From Ignavibacterium sp. (GTDB lineage: Bacteria > Bacteroidota > Ignavibacteria > Ignavibacteriales > Ignavibacteriaceae): a DNA stretch of 64,000 bases. Below, in pieces: positions 50,366 to 58,862 of this stretch (position 1 is the first letter of the stretch; each line of letters opens with the position of its first letter). Below the pieces are notes generated by a model. It was not told the origin of the DNA and did no database searches. It saw only the letters and a list, made by a program, of their open reading frames with translations. The translations under genes were made by a program, and so were the position numbers. The stretch spans positions 2,299,116-2,363,115 of the forward strand of contig JAVSMP010000001.1 in assembly GCA_032027145.1 (NCBI GenBank). Direction: 5' to 3'.

Positions 50366-50728
50366 TTACTTACTAAAGAACATTTTAATAGATATAAGAA
50401 ACAATGAAATTGCAAATATTTTTTGAAGTGCTTCCTTTGGTACAGATACCGCAATCTTAGCTCCAATCCATCCGCCAAAAATAAATCCCAGACAGATAAG
50501 AGCTGCAATCTTCAAATCAACATATCCTTGTTGATAATATGAATACGCTGCCAGGATTCCGATTGGCGGAAGCATTAAAGCAAGTGTTGTGCCTTGTGCC
50601 TGATGTTGTGTTAATCCAAATATAAAAATCAAAGCTGGAACAATTATCACTCCGCCCCCGAGCCCGACAACGCCGCTGAATGTACCGGCAGCTAATCCAA
50701 GAATTACGAATAAAATTTCTTTAGGCAT
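50366..50728 (-). CDS. Half-size TauE/SafE-family membrane transporter
   Basis: 120-residue hydrophobic protein with about four predicted helices. GLGGGVIIVPAL near residue 22 and GTTLALMLPP are TauE/SafE signatures. Full-length members have two such halves (about 250 residues); this has only one, and similar single-repeat proteins occur in Bacteroidota, where they may dimerise. Family members export sulfite or sulfoacetate. It looks intact, not truncated: it has a clean start and a natural stop. Confidence 0.8.
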   Translation of the reverse strand: MPKEILFVILGLAAGTFSGVVGLGGGVIIVPALIFIFGLTQHQAQGTTLALMLPPIGILAAYSYYQQGYVDLKIAALICLGFIFGGWIGAKIAVSVPKEALQKIFAISLFLISIKMFFSK

Positions 50729-51051
50729 AACTTTTCATTTCCATATAAGAAAATAATTTTTTTTGTTTGTTAAATTTATAAGAATTAAGCACTAAAGGAC
50801 AAAATCAATTGTTCTTCAATCAATCAGATGAAGCAACAGCAGTAAAAAAATCTATTCATTATAATCTGATATATGTTTAATTTAGCATCAGGAGACTGCA
50901 GAAAAATTTTGAACAATTTGATGAAGCTGTCAAACTGTGTTTAAGGAATTCTGTTATCTTTCGACAAGTGCAAGATGTCAAGCTTACGACAACAAGCTCA
51001 AGATGATAGACTGAGTATTTTTTTTCTGATGTTTTATAAAGTTATTTAATA
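50729..51051. other. Intergenic region with degenerate hairpin repeats
   Basis: About 320 bp between the TauE-like gene and the corrinoid protein, divergently oriented. Near 50955-51010 are two decayed copies of the constant-loop hairpin family (e.g. TCTTTCGACAAGTGCAAGA). Otherwise AT-rich with no ORF and no recognisable cobalamin riboswitch. Confidence 0.45.
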
Positions 51052-51732
51052 ATGCAACACAATATGGAAAATATTATCAGCCAACTTAGTTATTGCATTG
51101 AAAAGGGAAAGGTTAATATCTCCTCTAACCATCCTTCCGATTTAATTGGTAAGCCAGGTGTTACTGAATTAACCCGCGAAGCTTTGAATCTAAAAATACC
51201 GCCTGAAGTAATATTAAATGATGGTCTTTTATCCGGTATGAAAGCAGTTGGTGAAAAATTCCGGGATGGAATTATTTTTTTGCCTGAGGTACTAATTTCT
51301 GCAAAAGCTATGAACTCAGCAATGGAAATTCTAAGACCATATTTTATCAGTGGGGAAATAAGATTGAAGGGTAAACTGATCCTTGGTACTGTTGAGGGTG
51401 ATTTACACGATATAGGAAAAAATATTGTGAAGATGGTTTTGGAAGGTGCTGGATGGGAAGTAATTGATCTTGGGATTAATGTTTCAGCGGATAAGTTTAT
51501 TGATGCAATAAATCAGCATAAGGTAAAAGTAGTTGGGATGAGTGCGCTTCTATCTACAACTATGCTGAATATGTCTAACATAGTACAAAAAATAAAAGCA
51601 GAGTTTTCTGATATGATTATAGTTTTAGGAGGTGCACCGTTAACAAAAGGATTTGCTGAGTCAGTTAAAGCAAATCATTATTTTCCGGATCCTCAGAGTT
51701 TTTTGGATTACTTAGATAATAATCTTATTTAA
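51052..51732 (+). CDS. Corrinoid (B12-binding) methyltransferase protein
   Basis: 226 residues: a helical cap domain (about 10-100) and a Rossmann cobalamin-binding domain (about 105-215). The base-off/His-on motif is D117-L-H119-D-I-G122, and GMSALLSTTM is the second cobalamin loop. This is the MtaC/MtbC-like stand-alone version of the MetH B12 module. ATG 51052 or ATG 51064 may be used. It is followed by a MetH-type reactivation protein and a homocysteine methyltransferase, so the three appear to be separated pieces of a methionine-synthase-like system. Confidence 0.92.
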   Translation: MQHNMENIISQLSYCIEKGKVNISSNHPSDLIGKPGVTELTREALNLKIPPEVILNDGLLSGMKAVGEKFRDGIIFLPEVLISAKAMNSAMEILRPYFISGEIRLKGKLILGTVEGDLHDIGKNIVKMVLEGAGWEVIDLGINVSADKFIDAINQHKVKVVGMSALLSTTMLNMSNIVQKIKAEFSDMIIVLGGAPLTKGFAESVKANHYFPDPQSFLDYLDNNLI

Positions 51733-51749
51733 TAATCTTTTTAATAATC

Positions 51750-52469
51750 GTGAAAGATGATTTATTACAAAAACCATTCGATGTTCAGGAATACGAATTT
51801 AATCTGAATGATCTGAATATTTCTGAAATAAATTTTATAAGATCTTTAGGTTACTCCGGGTCGAGTGTTCCTGATCCTGTTGCTGAAAGTATCCATAATA
51901 TCATCGGATATTTTCATAAAGAAATGAAAATAAGATGCGGCTATAAAAGATTTGATAGCTCAATGGTAAAAATTTTCAGTTCGTATTTTACAATAGAAAA
52001 TCTGGATTTTAATTGCAAAAAGATTATCGGGAAATATTTAAAAGGCTCTGAATCATTAGTCTTTCTCGTTTGTACTTTGGGAGATGTATTTGAGAAGTTG
52101 TTGAATTCATTTGGCAGTAATAATGATTATCTGGAAATGTTTTTAACAGACAAGCTTGCTTCTGAGATAGTTGAAGCTTCAGCAGATAAAATGGAAATGA
52201 TAATTGAGAAAAACTTGGAAAAAGAATCATTAAAAATCACTAATCGTTACAGCCCCGGTTATTGCGGCTGGGATGTATCTGAACAGAAGAAATTCTTTAG
52301 TCTGATGCCAGAGCGCTTTTGCGGAGTTACACTTTCCGAAGGTTCGATGATGATTCCGATTAAATCTGTAAGTGCGGTTTTAGGAATTGGTAAAGATGTC
52401 CAGCGAAAAGATTACGAGTGTTCAATTTGTGATGATGAATTCTGTTATAAAAGAAAAAAATATGAATAA
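51750..52469 (+). CDS. Stand-alone methionine-synthase activation-domain protein
   Basis: 239 residues with the C-terminal reactivation domain fold of cobalamin-dependent methionine synthase (MetH). The AdoMet-binding signature is seen as R166-Y-S-P-G-Y-C-G-W, compared with RxxPGY in MetH. The last part ends with a Cys-rich segment (CSICDDEFC) not found in MetH, which might bind a metal or iron-sulfur centre. GTG start at 51750. It would reductively remethylate cob(II)alamin on the corrinoid protein. It overlaps the next gene by 8 bp. Confidence 0.85.
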   Translation: MKDDLLQKPFDVQEYEFNLNDLNISEINFIRSLGYSGSSVPDPVAESIHNIIGYFHKEMKIRCGYKRFDSSMVKIFSSYFTIENLDFNCKKIIGKYLKGSESLVFLVCTLGDVFEKLLNSFGSNNDYLEMFLTDKLASEIVEASADKMEMIIEKNLEKESLKITNRYSPGYCGWDVSEQKKFFSLMPERFCGVTLSEGSMMIPIKSVSAVLGIGKDVQRKDYECSICDDEFCYKRKKYE

Positions 52470-53364
52470 AGTAGTTGAATTAATTCAGCATAAAAAGATT
52501 TTGGTTTCCGATGGTGCCTGGGGAACTCAATTGTTTTCTAAAGGATTGAAAACCGGTGTGTGTCCCGAAAGCTGGAATTTAGAGCATCCTGAAAAAGTTG
52601 CAGAGATTGCCGAAAGCTACTTAAATGCCGGAGCTGAATTAATATCCACCAATACTTTTGGTGCTAACAAATTTAAACTTGATCAATACGGATTAAGCGA
52701 CAAACTTGAAACGATATGTTATACCGGTGCAAAGATTACAAAAAATATAATCAATGGCGATCAAATTGTTATTGGTTCAATCGGACCAACAGGAAAATTT
52801 TTAGCGATGGGTGATATAACTGTTTCAGATTTATATGATACATTTAAACTTCAGGCAATTGCTTTAGAATCAGGAGGTGCTGATGCTGTGTGTATCGAAA
52901 CATTTTATGACCTTGATGAAGCTGAACAAGCAATTAAAGCAGTTAAAGAAAATACTAATCTGGAAGTAATTACCACATTTACTTTCGATAAAACTGATTA
53001 TGGTTACAAAACACTAATGGGAATCAGTCCAAAACAAATGACTGAAAAGCTTATCATTTGCGGCGCTGATATTATTGGTGCAAACTGTGGAAGAGGATTT
53101 GCTGATATGATCGAAATTATTAAAGAAATCAGACACGTTTCTCAGATGATTCCTGTTTTAGTACAGCCGAATGCCGGCTTACCGGAAATTTTTGACGGTG
53201 TACTTGTTTATAAAGAAACTCCTGAATTTGTAGGAAGTATTGTTCCTGATCTGATTAATGCAGGTGCAAACATTATCGGAGGCTGCTGCGGAACAACTCC
53301 AGAGCACATTAAAGTAATTTCTGAAGTTGTAAATAATTATAGGGGAAATATTATAGCAGATTAG
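52462..53364 (+). CDS. Homocysteine S-methyltransferase (stand-alone Hcy domain)
   Basis: About 300 residues, corresponding to the N-terminal (Hcy) domain of MetH. Zinc ligands are C209 (NCGRG) and C275-C276 (GGCCGTT). I use ATG 52462 (MNKVVELIQ); an upstream in-frame ATG at 52387 would run well into the preceding gene. It would take the methyl group from the corrinoid protein at 51052 to form methionine from homocysteine. No pterin-binding methyltransferase domain occurs in the cluster. Confidence 0.9.
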   Translation: MNKVVELIQHKKILVSDGAWGTQLFSKGLKTGVCPESWNLEHPEKVAEIAESYLNAGAELISTNTFGANKFKLDQYGLSDKLETICYTGAKITKNIINGDQIVIGSIGPTGKFLAMGDITVSDLYDTFKLQAIALESGGADAVCIETFYDLDEAEQAIKAVKENTNLEVITTFTFDKTDYGYKTLMGISPKQMTEKLIICGADIIGANCGRGFADMIEIIKEIRHVSQMIPVLVQPNAGLPEIFDGVLVYKETPEFVGSIVPDLINAGANIIGGCCGTTPEHIKVISEVVNNYRGNIIAD

Positions 53365-54400
53365 AATTGACTGACTTAACTGTATCAATCATTGAAAGAT
53401 AATTTTCAAACTTTACATACTCTGGAACTGAATTACCTGACCCGATACAATAACCGCCGTTTCTGCCAAGCTTTTCAATATTAGTCAGAACCTGTTTGGA
53501 AACATCTTCCACTGTTCCTCTGCTCAATAAATCAACATCAATATTACCGATAAGACAAAGGTCTTTGCCATATTTTTCTTTAACTTCAAAAATACTCATT
53601 GCTTTAGGTTCAATAGGATGAAGTGCGGTAACTCCGCAATCAATTATCTTATTCATTACACTGAATAGAACACCATCGCTGTGATAGATTAAAGGTTTAT
53701 TATACTTCTTAGCAAGGTCTCCGATTTTTTTTAACCAGCAGAAAAAGTATTTATCCAATACATTAGGCGATACAATCAATGAATTTGTATAAGCAATATC
53801 ATCACTATACCAAAGCGCATCTACATTTTCATTTTGTGCAAAATATTCAAACATACTCAAGACCAGACTGCCCAATTTATTATTTAACTCGTCAATAAGA
53901 CTTTCATTTTCAAACAGTGCATAAGAGAAAGATTCAAATCCCATCATTTCCCAGGTCATTGTAAAAATGTCGCCGTATTGTCCTATCACTCCCATTCCTT
54001 CAGGTAATAAAGATTTCACTCTTTCAAAATTTTCGTATGAAAAATCTTCTTTGGCAGGGAATAAATAATTGTCAAACGATTCTGAGTTAGTAATTACACC
54101 ATTGCCCTCAGAAGCCCATTTTCTGAAGACGGTGCCGTCGTCATTATATGATAAGTTATTGCTAAGTCCGATCTTTGCCGGGTTAAAATCCGCTTTCGGC
54201 TGAAGTTTTATATAATCATATCCGGCATTAAACCAGAATTCAATTTCATCTTCTAATCCTTGTATTTTTTTTCCAATAAATCTTTCTTTGATCAGAGGAT
54301 GAACGCCTAATTCAGCAATTGGGATGTAATTACAAGTTTGATTTCTTATTACTTTTAAGAATGATTGAACATCAGGTTTTGGGATAGATTTCATATACAA
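53351..54400 (-). CDS. Uroporphyrinogen-decarboxylase-family methyltransferase
   Basis: 349-residue TIM-barrel of the UroD superfamily, which includes corrinoid-dependent methyltransferases (MtaA, CmuA). Features are WYSDDIAYTN near 198, H240-S-D-G, the LIGNIDVD motif, and C318. The zinc triad HxC...C of coenzyme-M methyltransferases is not complete, so it is probably neither a true MtbA nor the haem-pathway UroD (whose key residues are not obvious). Convergent with the homocysteine methyltransferase, overlapping by 14 bp. It may be a methyl donor module for the corrinoid protein; that is inference. Confidence 0.75.
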   Translation of the reverse strand: MYMKSIPKPDVQSFLKVIRNQTCNYIPIAELGVHPLIKERFIGKKIQGLEDEIEFWFNAGYDYIKLQPKADFNPAKIGLSNNLSYNDDGTVFRKWASEGNGVITNSESFDNYLFPAKEDFSYENFERVKSLLPEGMGVIGQYGDIFTMTWEMMGFESFSYALFENESLIDELNNKLGSLVLSMFEYFAQNENVDALWYSDDIAYTNSLIVSPNVLDKYFFCWLKKIGDLAKKYNKPLIYHSDGVLFSVMNKIIDCGVTALHPIEPKAMSIFEVKEKYGKDLCLIGNIDVDLLSRGTVEDVSKQVLTNIEKLGRNGGYCIGSGNSVPEYVKFENYLSMIDTVKSVNSNLL

Positions 54401-54493
54401 ATAATTTTTATTCGAATTTCTGCAATTATTCTAATAACATCTATTGCTTTTATGCTTAATAATAATCAATTTCACCCTTGAAAAATAATCCCT

Positions 54494-54718
54494 TTGAGCA
54501 AAATGTTTAGGATAATAATTTCTTTCATACTAATAGTATTTCTGTTTGCCGGAATAATTGGTACGGCAAACCTGCTTTTCAAACCGAAACCGCCTTCTGA
54601 TATTACCATAACAGCAGATATGTATATTAAAGCTGATAATAAGTTATCCATTAAAGAGATCGAAGAAATTACTGCTGCAAATAATTACTATTTTACTTCT
54701 GTAAATTTACTAAAATAA
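54494..54718 (+). CDS. Small single-helix membrane protein, hypothetical
   Basis: 74 residues (from TTG 54494; ATG 54503 also possible) with one membrane helix at about 5-26 and a short C-terminal domain with charged residues (KADNKLSIKEIEEITAANN). No family recognised. It lies between the UroD-like gene (divergent) and a structured region upstream of the MATE transporter. Coding status rests on length and composition only. Confidence 0.5.
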   Translation: MSKMFRIIISFILIVFLFAGIIGTANLLFKPKPPSDITITADMYIKADNKLSIKEIEEITAANNYYFTSVNLLK

Positions 54719-54782
54719 AATCCATCCTGTTGAGTAGCTTTTTTTTAACTCATCATTCATAAAATCTATTTTCAGCATAAAG

Positions 54783-54905
54783 GGTGAAACATTTAAATTG
54801 TTTTATTTTATTTTCTTAAATGATGCGGCAGGAGTTTCAGTTCGCTGTTAAAAAAGGGGAAACTGCCGGTAATCAGAGAAACCCGGAACACATTATTTTC
54901 AATTT
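54783..54905 (+). promoter_or_regulatory. Structured leader upstream of the MATE gene, unclassified
   Basis: Between the small protein and the MATE start, several potential stems follow one another: ATTTAA/TTAAAT around a T-rich loop (about 54791-54822), GGCAG-TTTC / GAAA-CTGCC with a 3-nt bulge (about 54828-54867), and CCGG/CCGG (about 54867-54890). A short segment (AAAGGGGAAAC, then CCGG..AAC) faintly resembles part of a cobalamin riboswitch, but the rest of the conserved core is absent. It could be a regulatory 5' leader. Confidence 0.3.
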
Positions 54906-54958
54906 ATTTTAATTAAACAAAATCAGGCTTTATTTTAGATATAGAATTTAATTATTTA

Positions 54959-56311
54959 ATGCAGATCAGAATACTTAAGAAATATAAAGACGATATATTA
55001 AATACATTCAAACTTGCCTATCCAGTAATGATCGGACAACTTGGGATTATTATGATGGGGGTTGTTGATAGTATGATGGTTGGCAGACTTGGCTCTGTTC
55101 AGCTTGCAGCAGCATCTCTCGGTAACAGTTTGGTATTTTTAATCCTAATACTTGGAATTGGCTCCTCAGCAGTAGTTACTCCATTAATAGCAATATTAAT
55201 TGGCGGTAAAAGATTTTCCGAATGCGGTGTTTATTTCAGACAATCCTTATTGGTCAATGTTGTTTTATCTCTTGTGATGATAGCTATAATCTTTATCGGT
55301 ATAAATTTTCTTGGTTATCTTAATCAGCCGGCAGAGATAATTAAATATGCAGTCATTTATATGGGGATAGTTTCTATTTCAGCTTTGCCATTAATGATTT
55401 ATCAAACCTACAAGCAATTCATTGAAGGTTTTTCCATTATGAAACCAGCTATGATAATAGCTTTGCTTGCAAACATAATTAATGTTTTCGGCAACTGGGT
55501 TTTGATTTTTGGTAAGTTAGGAGTTCCAGCACTTGGATTGGCTGGCGCTGCCTGGTCAACATTTGCATCACGGGTATTTATGGCATCAGCGATGATGATT
55601 TATGTTATGAAGAATGAAAAGTTTAGAGAATATGATGTTAACTTTCATTTCCGCGGATTAAATTTTAAGGTGATTAAAAAAATAGTTCAATTGGGGATAC
55701 CAAGCGGTTTTCAGAATTTCTTTGAAGTCGGCGCCTTTACCATTGCTGTAATTATGATCGGCTGGATTGGTGCAAATGAACTAGCTGCACATCAAATAGC
55801 AATCAATTTAGCTTCAATTACTTTTATGATAGTTCTTGGTATTTCGCAAGCATCAAGCATCAGGGTTGGTTATGCAATGGGTGAAAGAGATGTTCATAAA
55901 ATCAGAAGAGCCGGGTTTACAGCAATTACACTCGGTGCAGGTATTATGGCAATTGCCGGAATTTTGTTCATTGGATTAAATCGCTTTTTACCTTCACTTT
56001 ATATTAATGATAACAATGTAATTGATATAGCTTCCGGACTTTTAATAATTGCAGCATTGTTCCAGCTTTCTGATGGAATCCAGGCTGTAGGTATCGGAGT
56101 GCTCAGAGGTCTAACTGATATTAAAGGTCCGACTATTATTACTTTTACTGCATACTGGCTAATCAGTCTGCCGGTAGCCTACATACTGGCGTTTGTTTTT
56201 AACCAGGGCGTTTATGGGGTATGGGTTGGATTGTTAATCGGTTTAACAGTTGCAGCAGTTTTCCTGACGGTAAGGTTTAATTATAAAAGCAAACAGATAA
56301 TTCAACTTTAA
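54959..56311 (+). CDS. MATE family efflux transporter
   Basis: 450-residue multidrug and toxic compound extrusion transporter with 12 helices in two homologous halves. It begins with LAYPVMIGQLGIIMMGVVDSMMVG, the diagnostic first helix (asparagine/aspartate near D40), and has HQIAINLASITFM in helix 7. Exports cationic compounds using a Na+ or H+ gradient. It overlaps the convergent eIF-2B-like gene by 4 bp. Confidence 0.92.
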   Translation: MQIRILKKYKDDILNTFKLAYPVMIGQLGIIMMGVVDSMMVGRLGSVQLAAASLGNSLVFLILILGIGSSAVVTPLIAILIGGKRFSECGVYFRQSLLVNVVLSLVMIAIIFIGINFLGYLNQPAEIIKYAVIYMGIVSISALPLMIYQTYKQFIEGFSIMKPAMIIALLANIINVFGNWVLIFGKLGVPALGLAGAAWSTFASRVFMASAMMIYVMKNEKFREYDVNFHFRGLNFKVIKKIVQLGIPSGFQNFFEVGAFTIAVIMIGWIGANELAAHQIAINLASITFMIVLGISQASSIRVGYAMGERDVHKIRRAGFTAITLGAGIMAIAGILFIGLNRFLPSLYINDNNVIDIASGLLIIAALFQLSDGIQAVGIGVLRGLTDIKGPTIITFTAYWLISLPVAYILAFVFNQGVYGVWVGLLIGLTVAAVFLTVRFNYKSKQIIQL

Positions 56312-57039
56312 TCAGTAAAGATTTTTGTAATTAACTTTGATTCAACTTCCTCAAATTCTTCCGGCAGTTTAGATGTTTGTTTGCTGATGAATTTACTTTT
56401 GCCTGCCAAAACATAAACAGGGATACCTTCATAAGCTGCTAAAACTGCCAGCATTCTGCTTCCGGTTTTATTAATTATTGATCCGTTTTTTAATAACTGA
56501 TCAGCTCCTAAAACTACAATATCAATTTGTTTAATTATTTTACCGGCAGATGCTTCAGCGATTATCTGATTGTTTATTTTATTCTGTTTCAGTTCTTTAA
56601 CCAGTATTTCTCCCTCGTTTAGGGGACGCGATTCACAAACAAACACTTTTAATTTTGGATTTACTTTCTTTAAGAGTTTGAATATTTCAATCAACGTTCT
56701 GCTATGTGAGATTGTCAGAACTGTATTATACTTACATAATTCTTTCTCAGCATTTTTGAAAATCCTTGTATTTATATCTGCATCATTTGCTTTAAAAAAT
56801 TTAATAAGTGCTGTAAGCTCCTTAGTATTATTCTTCTTCAACGGGATTTTTAATTGGTTTACTAAATCCAAAATAGCGGGGAAGTGTGATAGCTTTTTTT
56901 TAACCAGCGGCAGTGCTGATTTTAATCCTGATAGATTCCTGCTGTTTTCTTCTAAATAATCTAAAAATCTTTTTAATATTTCACTTGAGCCATGAACTTT
57001 ATCATTAAGTATGCTGTTTAGTAATATCTTTTTTTTCAT
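56308..57039 (-). CDS. eIF-2B alpha/beta/delta-like protein
   Basis: 243 residues matching the C-terminal half of the IF-2B/MtnA/ribose-1,5-bisphosphate isomerase fold: VLTISHSRT near 110, KVFVCESRPLNEG near 130, DIVVLGADQLLKNGSIINKTGS near 173. Bacterial members of this type are poorly characterised; sugar-phosphate isomerase activity is possible. It is shorter than MtnA (about 340). It lies 4 bp after the exonuclease gene, probably in the same transcript. Confidence 0.78.
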   Translation of the reverse strand: MKKKILLNSILNDKVHGSSEILKRFLDYLEENSRNLSGLKSALPLVKKKLSHFPAILDLVNQLKIPLKKNNTKELTALIKFFKANDADINTRIFKNAEKELCKYNTVLTISHSRTLIEIFKLLKKVNPKLKVFVCESRPLNEGEILVKELKQNKINNQIIAEASAGKIIKQIDIVVLGADQLLKNGSIINKTGSRMLAVLAAYEGIPVYVLAGKSKFISKQTSKLPEEFEEVESKLITKIFTD

Positions 57040-57043
57040 ATCG

Positions 57044-58765
57044 TTAAAAATCGTAATCGTATGTTGGGTCTTTTTTTATCTGGATTGACTTCTCATTATC
57101 AGAAGAAAAATTTTCAGAAACCTGACTTATGTTTCTAAACAAATCTTCTTTTGATTTATAATCCTTGAGATAATAGATCCTGACCTGATTACGGTTTTTT
57201 ATCAGCCAGTTAAGGGTTATTTTCATTTTCTCAAAGTCTTCATCGGTTGGGTTTGATTTTGAGTTTATTGTATTATTGTAAAAATCATCCAATGCCGGAT
57301 CGAATTTATTTTTTTTATCGTGCAGATAATTTCTTATATAAATTTTACCCTCAATCATTAACACAAAATCATTTTCAAATCTTGAAATTACTTCGAATAG
57401 TACTTTTGCTTTATTAACCGGTTCAGCAAGTATAGATGATTTATGAGTTTGATTAAGGATGAAATCCACTAATTCTTTAATCTCCGCTGCCTGTTCATAT
57501 TTTTGCCTGGCGGAGTATTCTTTCATTTTGTTTAATAGTCTATCCAGTACAAATTGATTTTTCCCATAAAGAAAATCATAAACTTTCTCCAGTTCATTTT
57601 TATAATCAGCTTCATCATTATTTTCGCATGGAGCAGTGCATCTGCGGATATCATAAAGGAAGCAGGCTCTGTTTTTCTTAAAATCCTTATCTGAACATTC
57701 TCGAATTGCAAAAGACTTGTTTATGAACTCAAGTGTTTCTGCTGCTTTTTTACGTGATATAAATAAACCAAAATAATCATTGCCATCAAAATCAAAATGA
57801 TTTGTTAACTCCAGATTTGGATATTTATGAGTTTTATTTATTCTTAAAAAATATTTATTACCAAATAACTTTAACTGTGCATTATGTTTTGGTTCAAGGA
57901 TTTTTATTGTTTCAGCTTCGGTTAATAATGCTGTTAATTCAGTGTTGGTTATTATATGTTTTAATCTGACAGCTTGTTTAACAATTTTCTGAGCTTTTCG
58001 TAACGCAGAAGGCGAGAAATAACTTTTAACACGATCTCTGATTGACTTAGCTTTACCTACATAAATTATCTCATCTTTTTTATTTGTGAAATAATAAATT
58101 CCCGGTGCATTCGGCAGTGCAAGGTAATCTTCCTGCAATTCCTTTTTCACATTTGTTAAATAATTATGCTGATAACCTTTTTGATAGCTTAATAATTCGC
58201 CGACAGTTTTAATTTTATCTTTATCCTGAAGTTCTCTTATCATTTTTATAAGCACTTTTGCAGTTATTTCAGCATCACCAAGCGCTCTATGAGAATTTTT
58301 ATTTTTAAGATTCAGGAAATCAGCTACTGATGAGAGAGATTTACTTTTTAAATCAGGATAAATGTTTCTTGCAAGTTTTAATGTGCAGCAGGATTCATCA
58401 CTGATAAATTCTCTTCCGCTCAGCATAAACTCAGTATTAAGAAACGAAGAATCGAATGGGAAATTATGAGCAGTTAAAACAGTATTGTCAATAAAATTTA
58501 TAACTTCATCAACAACTTCAGAAAATACCGGTGCACCAATTACATCATAATTATCAATTCCTGTAAGAGATGTAATAAACGCAGGTATGTAGGTTTGCGG
58601 ATTGATTAGATAATGCAGTCTATCAGTAATCTTCAGCCCTTCAATTTTTACGATAGCTATTTCAATAACCCGGTTTTTATTTGCTGATAAACCAGTGGTT
58701 TCAACATCCACAACACTGAATGAAGCTTTTTCTAATGGTGTTAGTAAAATATTATCGTATTGCAT
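57044..58765 (-). CDS. DnaQ-like 3'-5' exonuclease fused to a GIY-YIG nuclease domain
   Basis: 573 residues. N-terminal DEDDh exonuclease (ExoI D20-E22 in DVETTG, ExoII HNFPFD at 100-105, ExoIII HRALGD at 159-164). Central GIY-YIG domain (GIY at 222-224, YVG at 235-237). Then the cysteine cluster CFLYDIRRCTAPC and a UVR-like helix, all as in the N-terminal half of UvrC. The same architecture occurs in other bacteria (DnaQ-Cho-like) and probably acts in DNA repair. No helix-hairpin-helix or RNase H domain follows. Intact. Confidence 0.88.
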   Translation of the reverse strand: MQYDNILLTPLEKASFSVVDVETTGLSANKNRVIEIAIVKIEGLKITDRLHYLINPQTYIPAFITSLTGIDNYDVIGAPVFSEVVDEVINFIDNTVLTAHNFPFDSSFLNTEFMLSGREFISDESCCTLKLARNIYPDLKSKSLSSVADFLNLKNKNSHRALGDAEITAKVLIKMIRELQDKDKIKTVGELLSYQKGYQHNYLTNVKKELQEDYLALPNAPGIYYFTNKKDEIIYVGKAKSIRDRVKSYFSPSALRKAQKIVKQAVRLKHIITNTELTALLTEAETIKILEPKHNAQLKLFGNKYFLRINKTHKYPNLELTNHFDFDGNDYFGLFISRKKAAETLEFINKSFAIRECSDKDFKKNRACFLYDIRRCTAPCENNDEADYKNELEKVYDFLYGKNQFVLDRLLNKMKEYSARQKYEQAAEIKELVDFILNQTHKSSILAEPVNKAKVLFEVISRFENDFVLMIEGKIYIRNYLHDKKNKFDPALDDFYNNTINSKSNPTDEDFEKMKITLNWLIKNRNQVRIYYLKDYKSKEDLFRNISQVSENFSSDNEKSIQIKKDPTYDYDF

Positions 58766-58862
58766 ATTTAAATCTATATTAAACTATACTATCAATCAAA
58801 GCTAACTTTATTTCTGAATTACTCGCATTTTGGATATATTTCTTAAAACAAATTAGGAAAAC

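Noticed and set aside
50176-50376. Open frame on the plus strand across the tRNA-Ser(CGA) region
   Set aside because: It is antisense to the tRNA; the GRDSNPRYQLPGITV-type peptide is a well-known artefact of tRNA-Ser genes.
54830-54905. Cobalamin riboswitch upstream of the MATE gene
   Set aside because: Only short fragments resemble the core; the conserved B12 box and the following GTCCCCGC segment are missing. Kept only as an unclassified leader.
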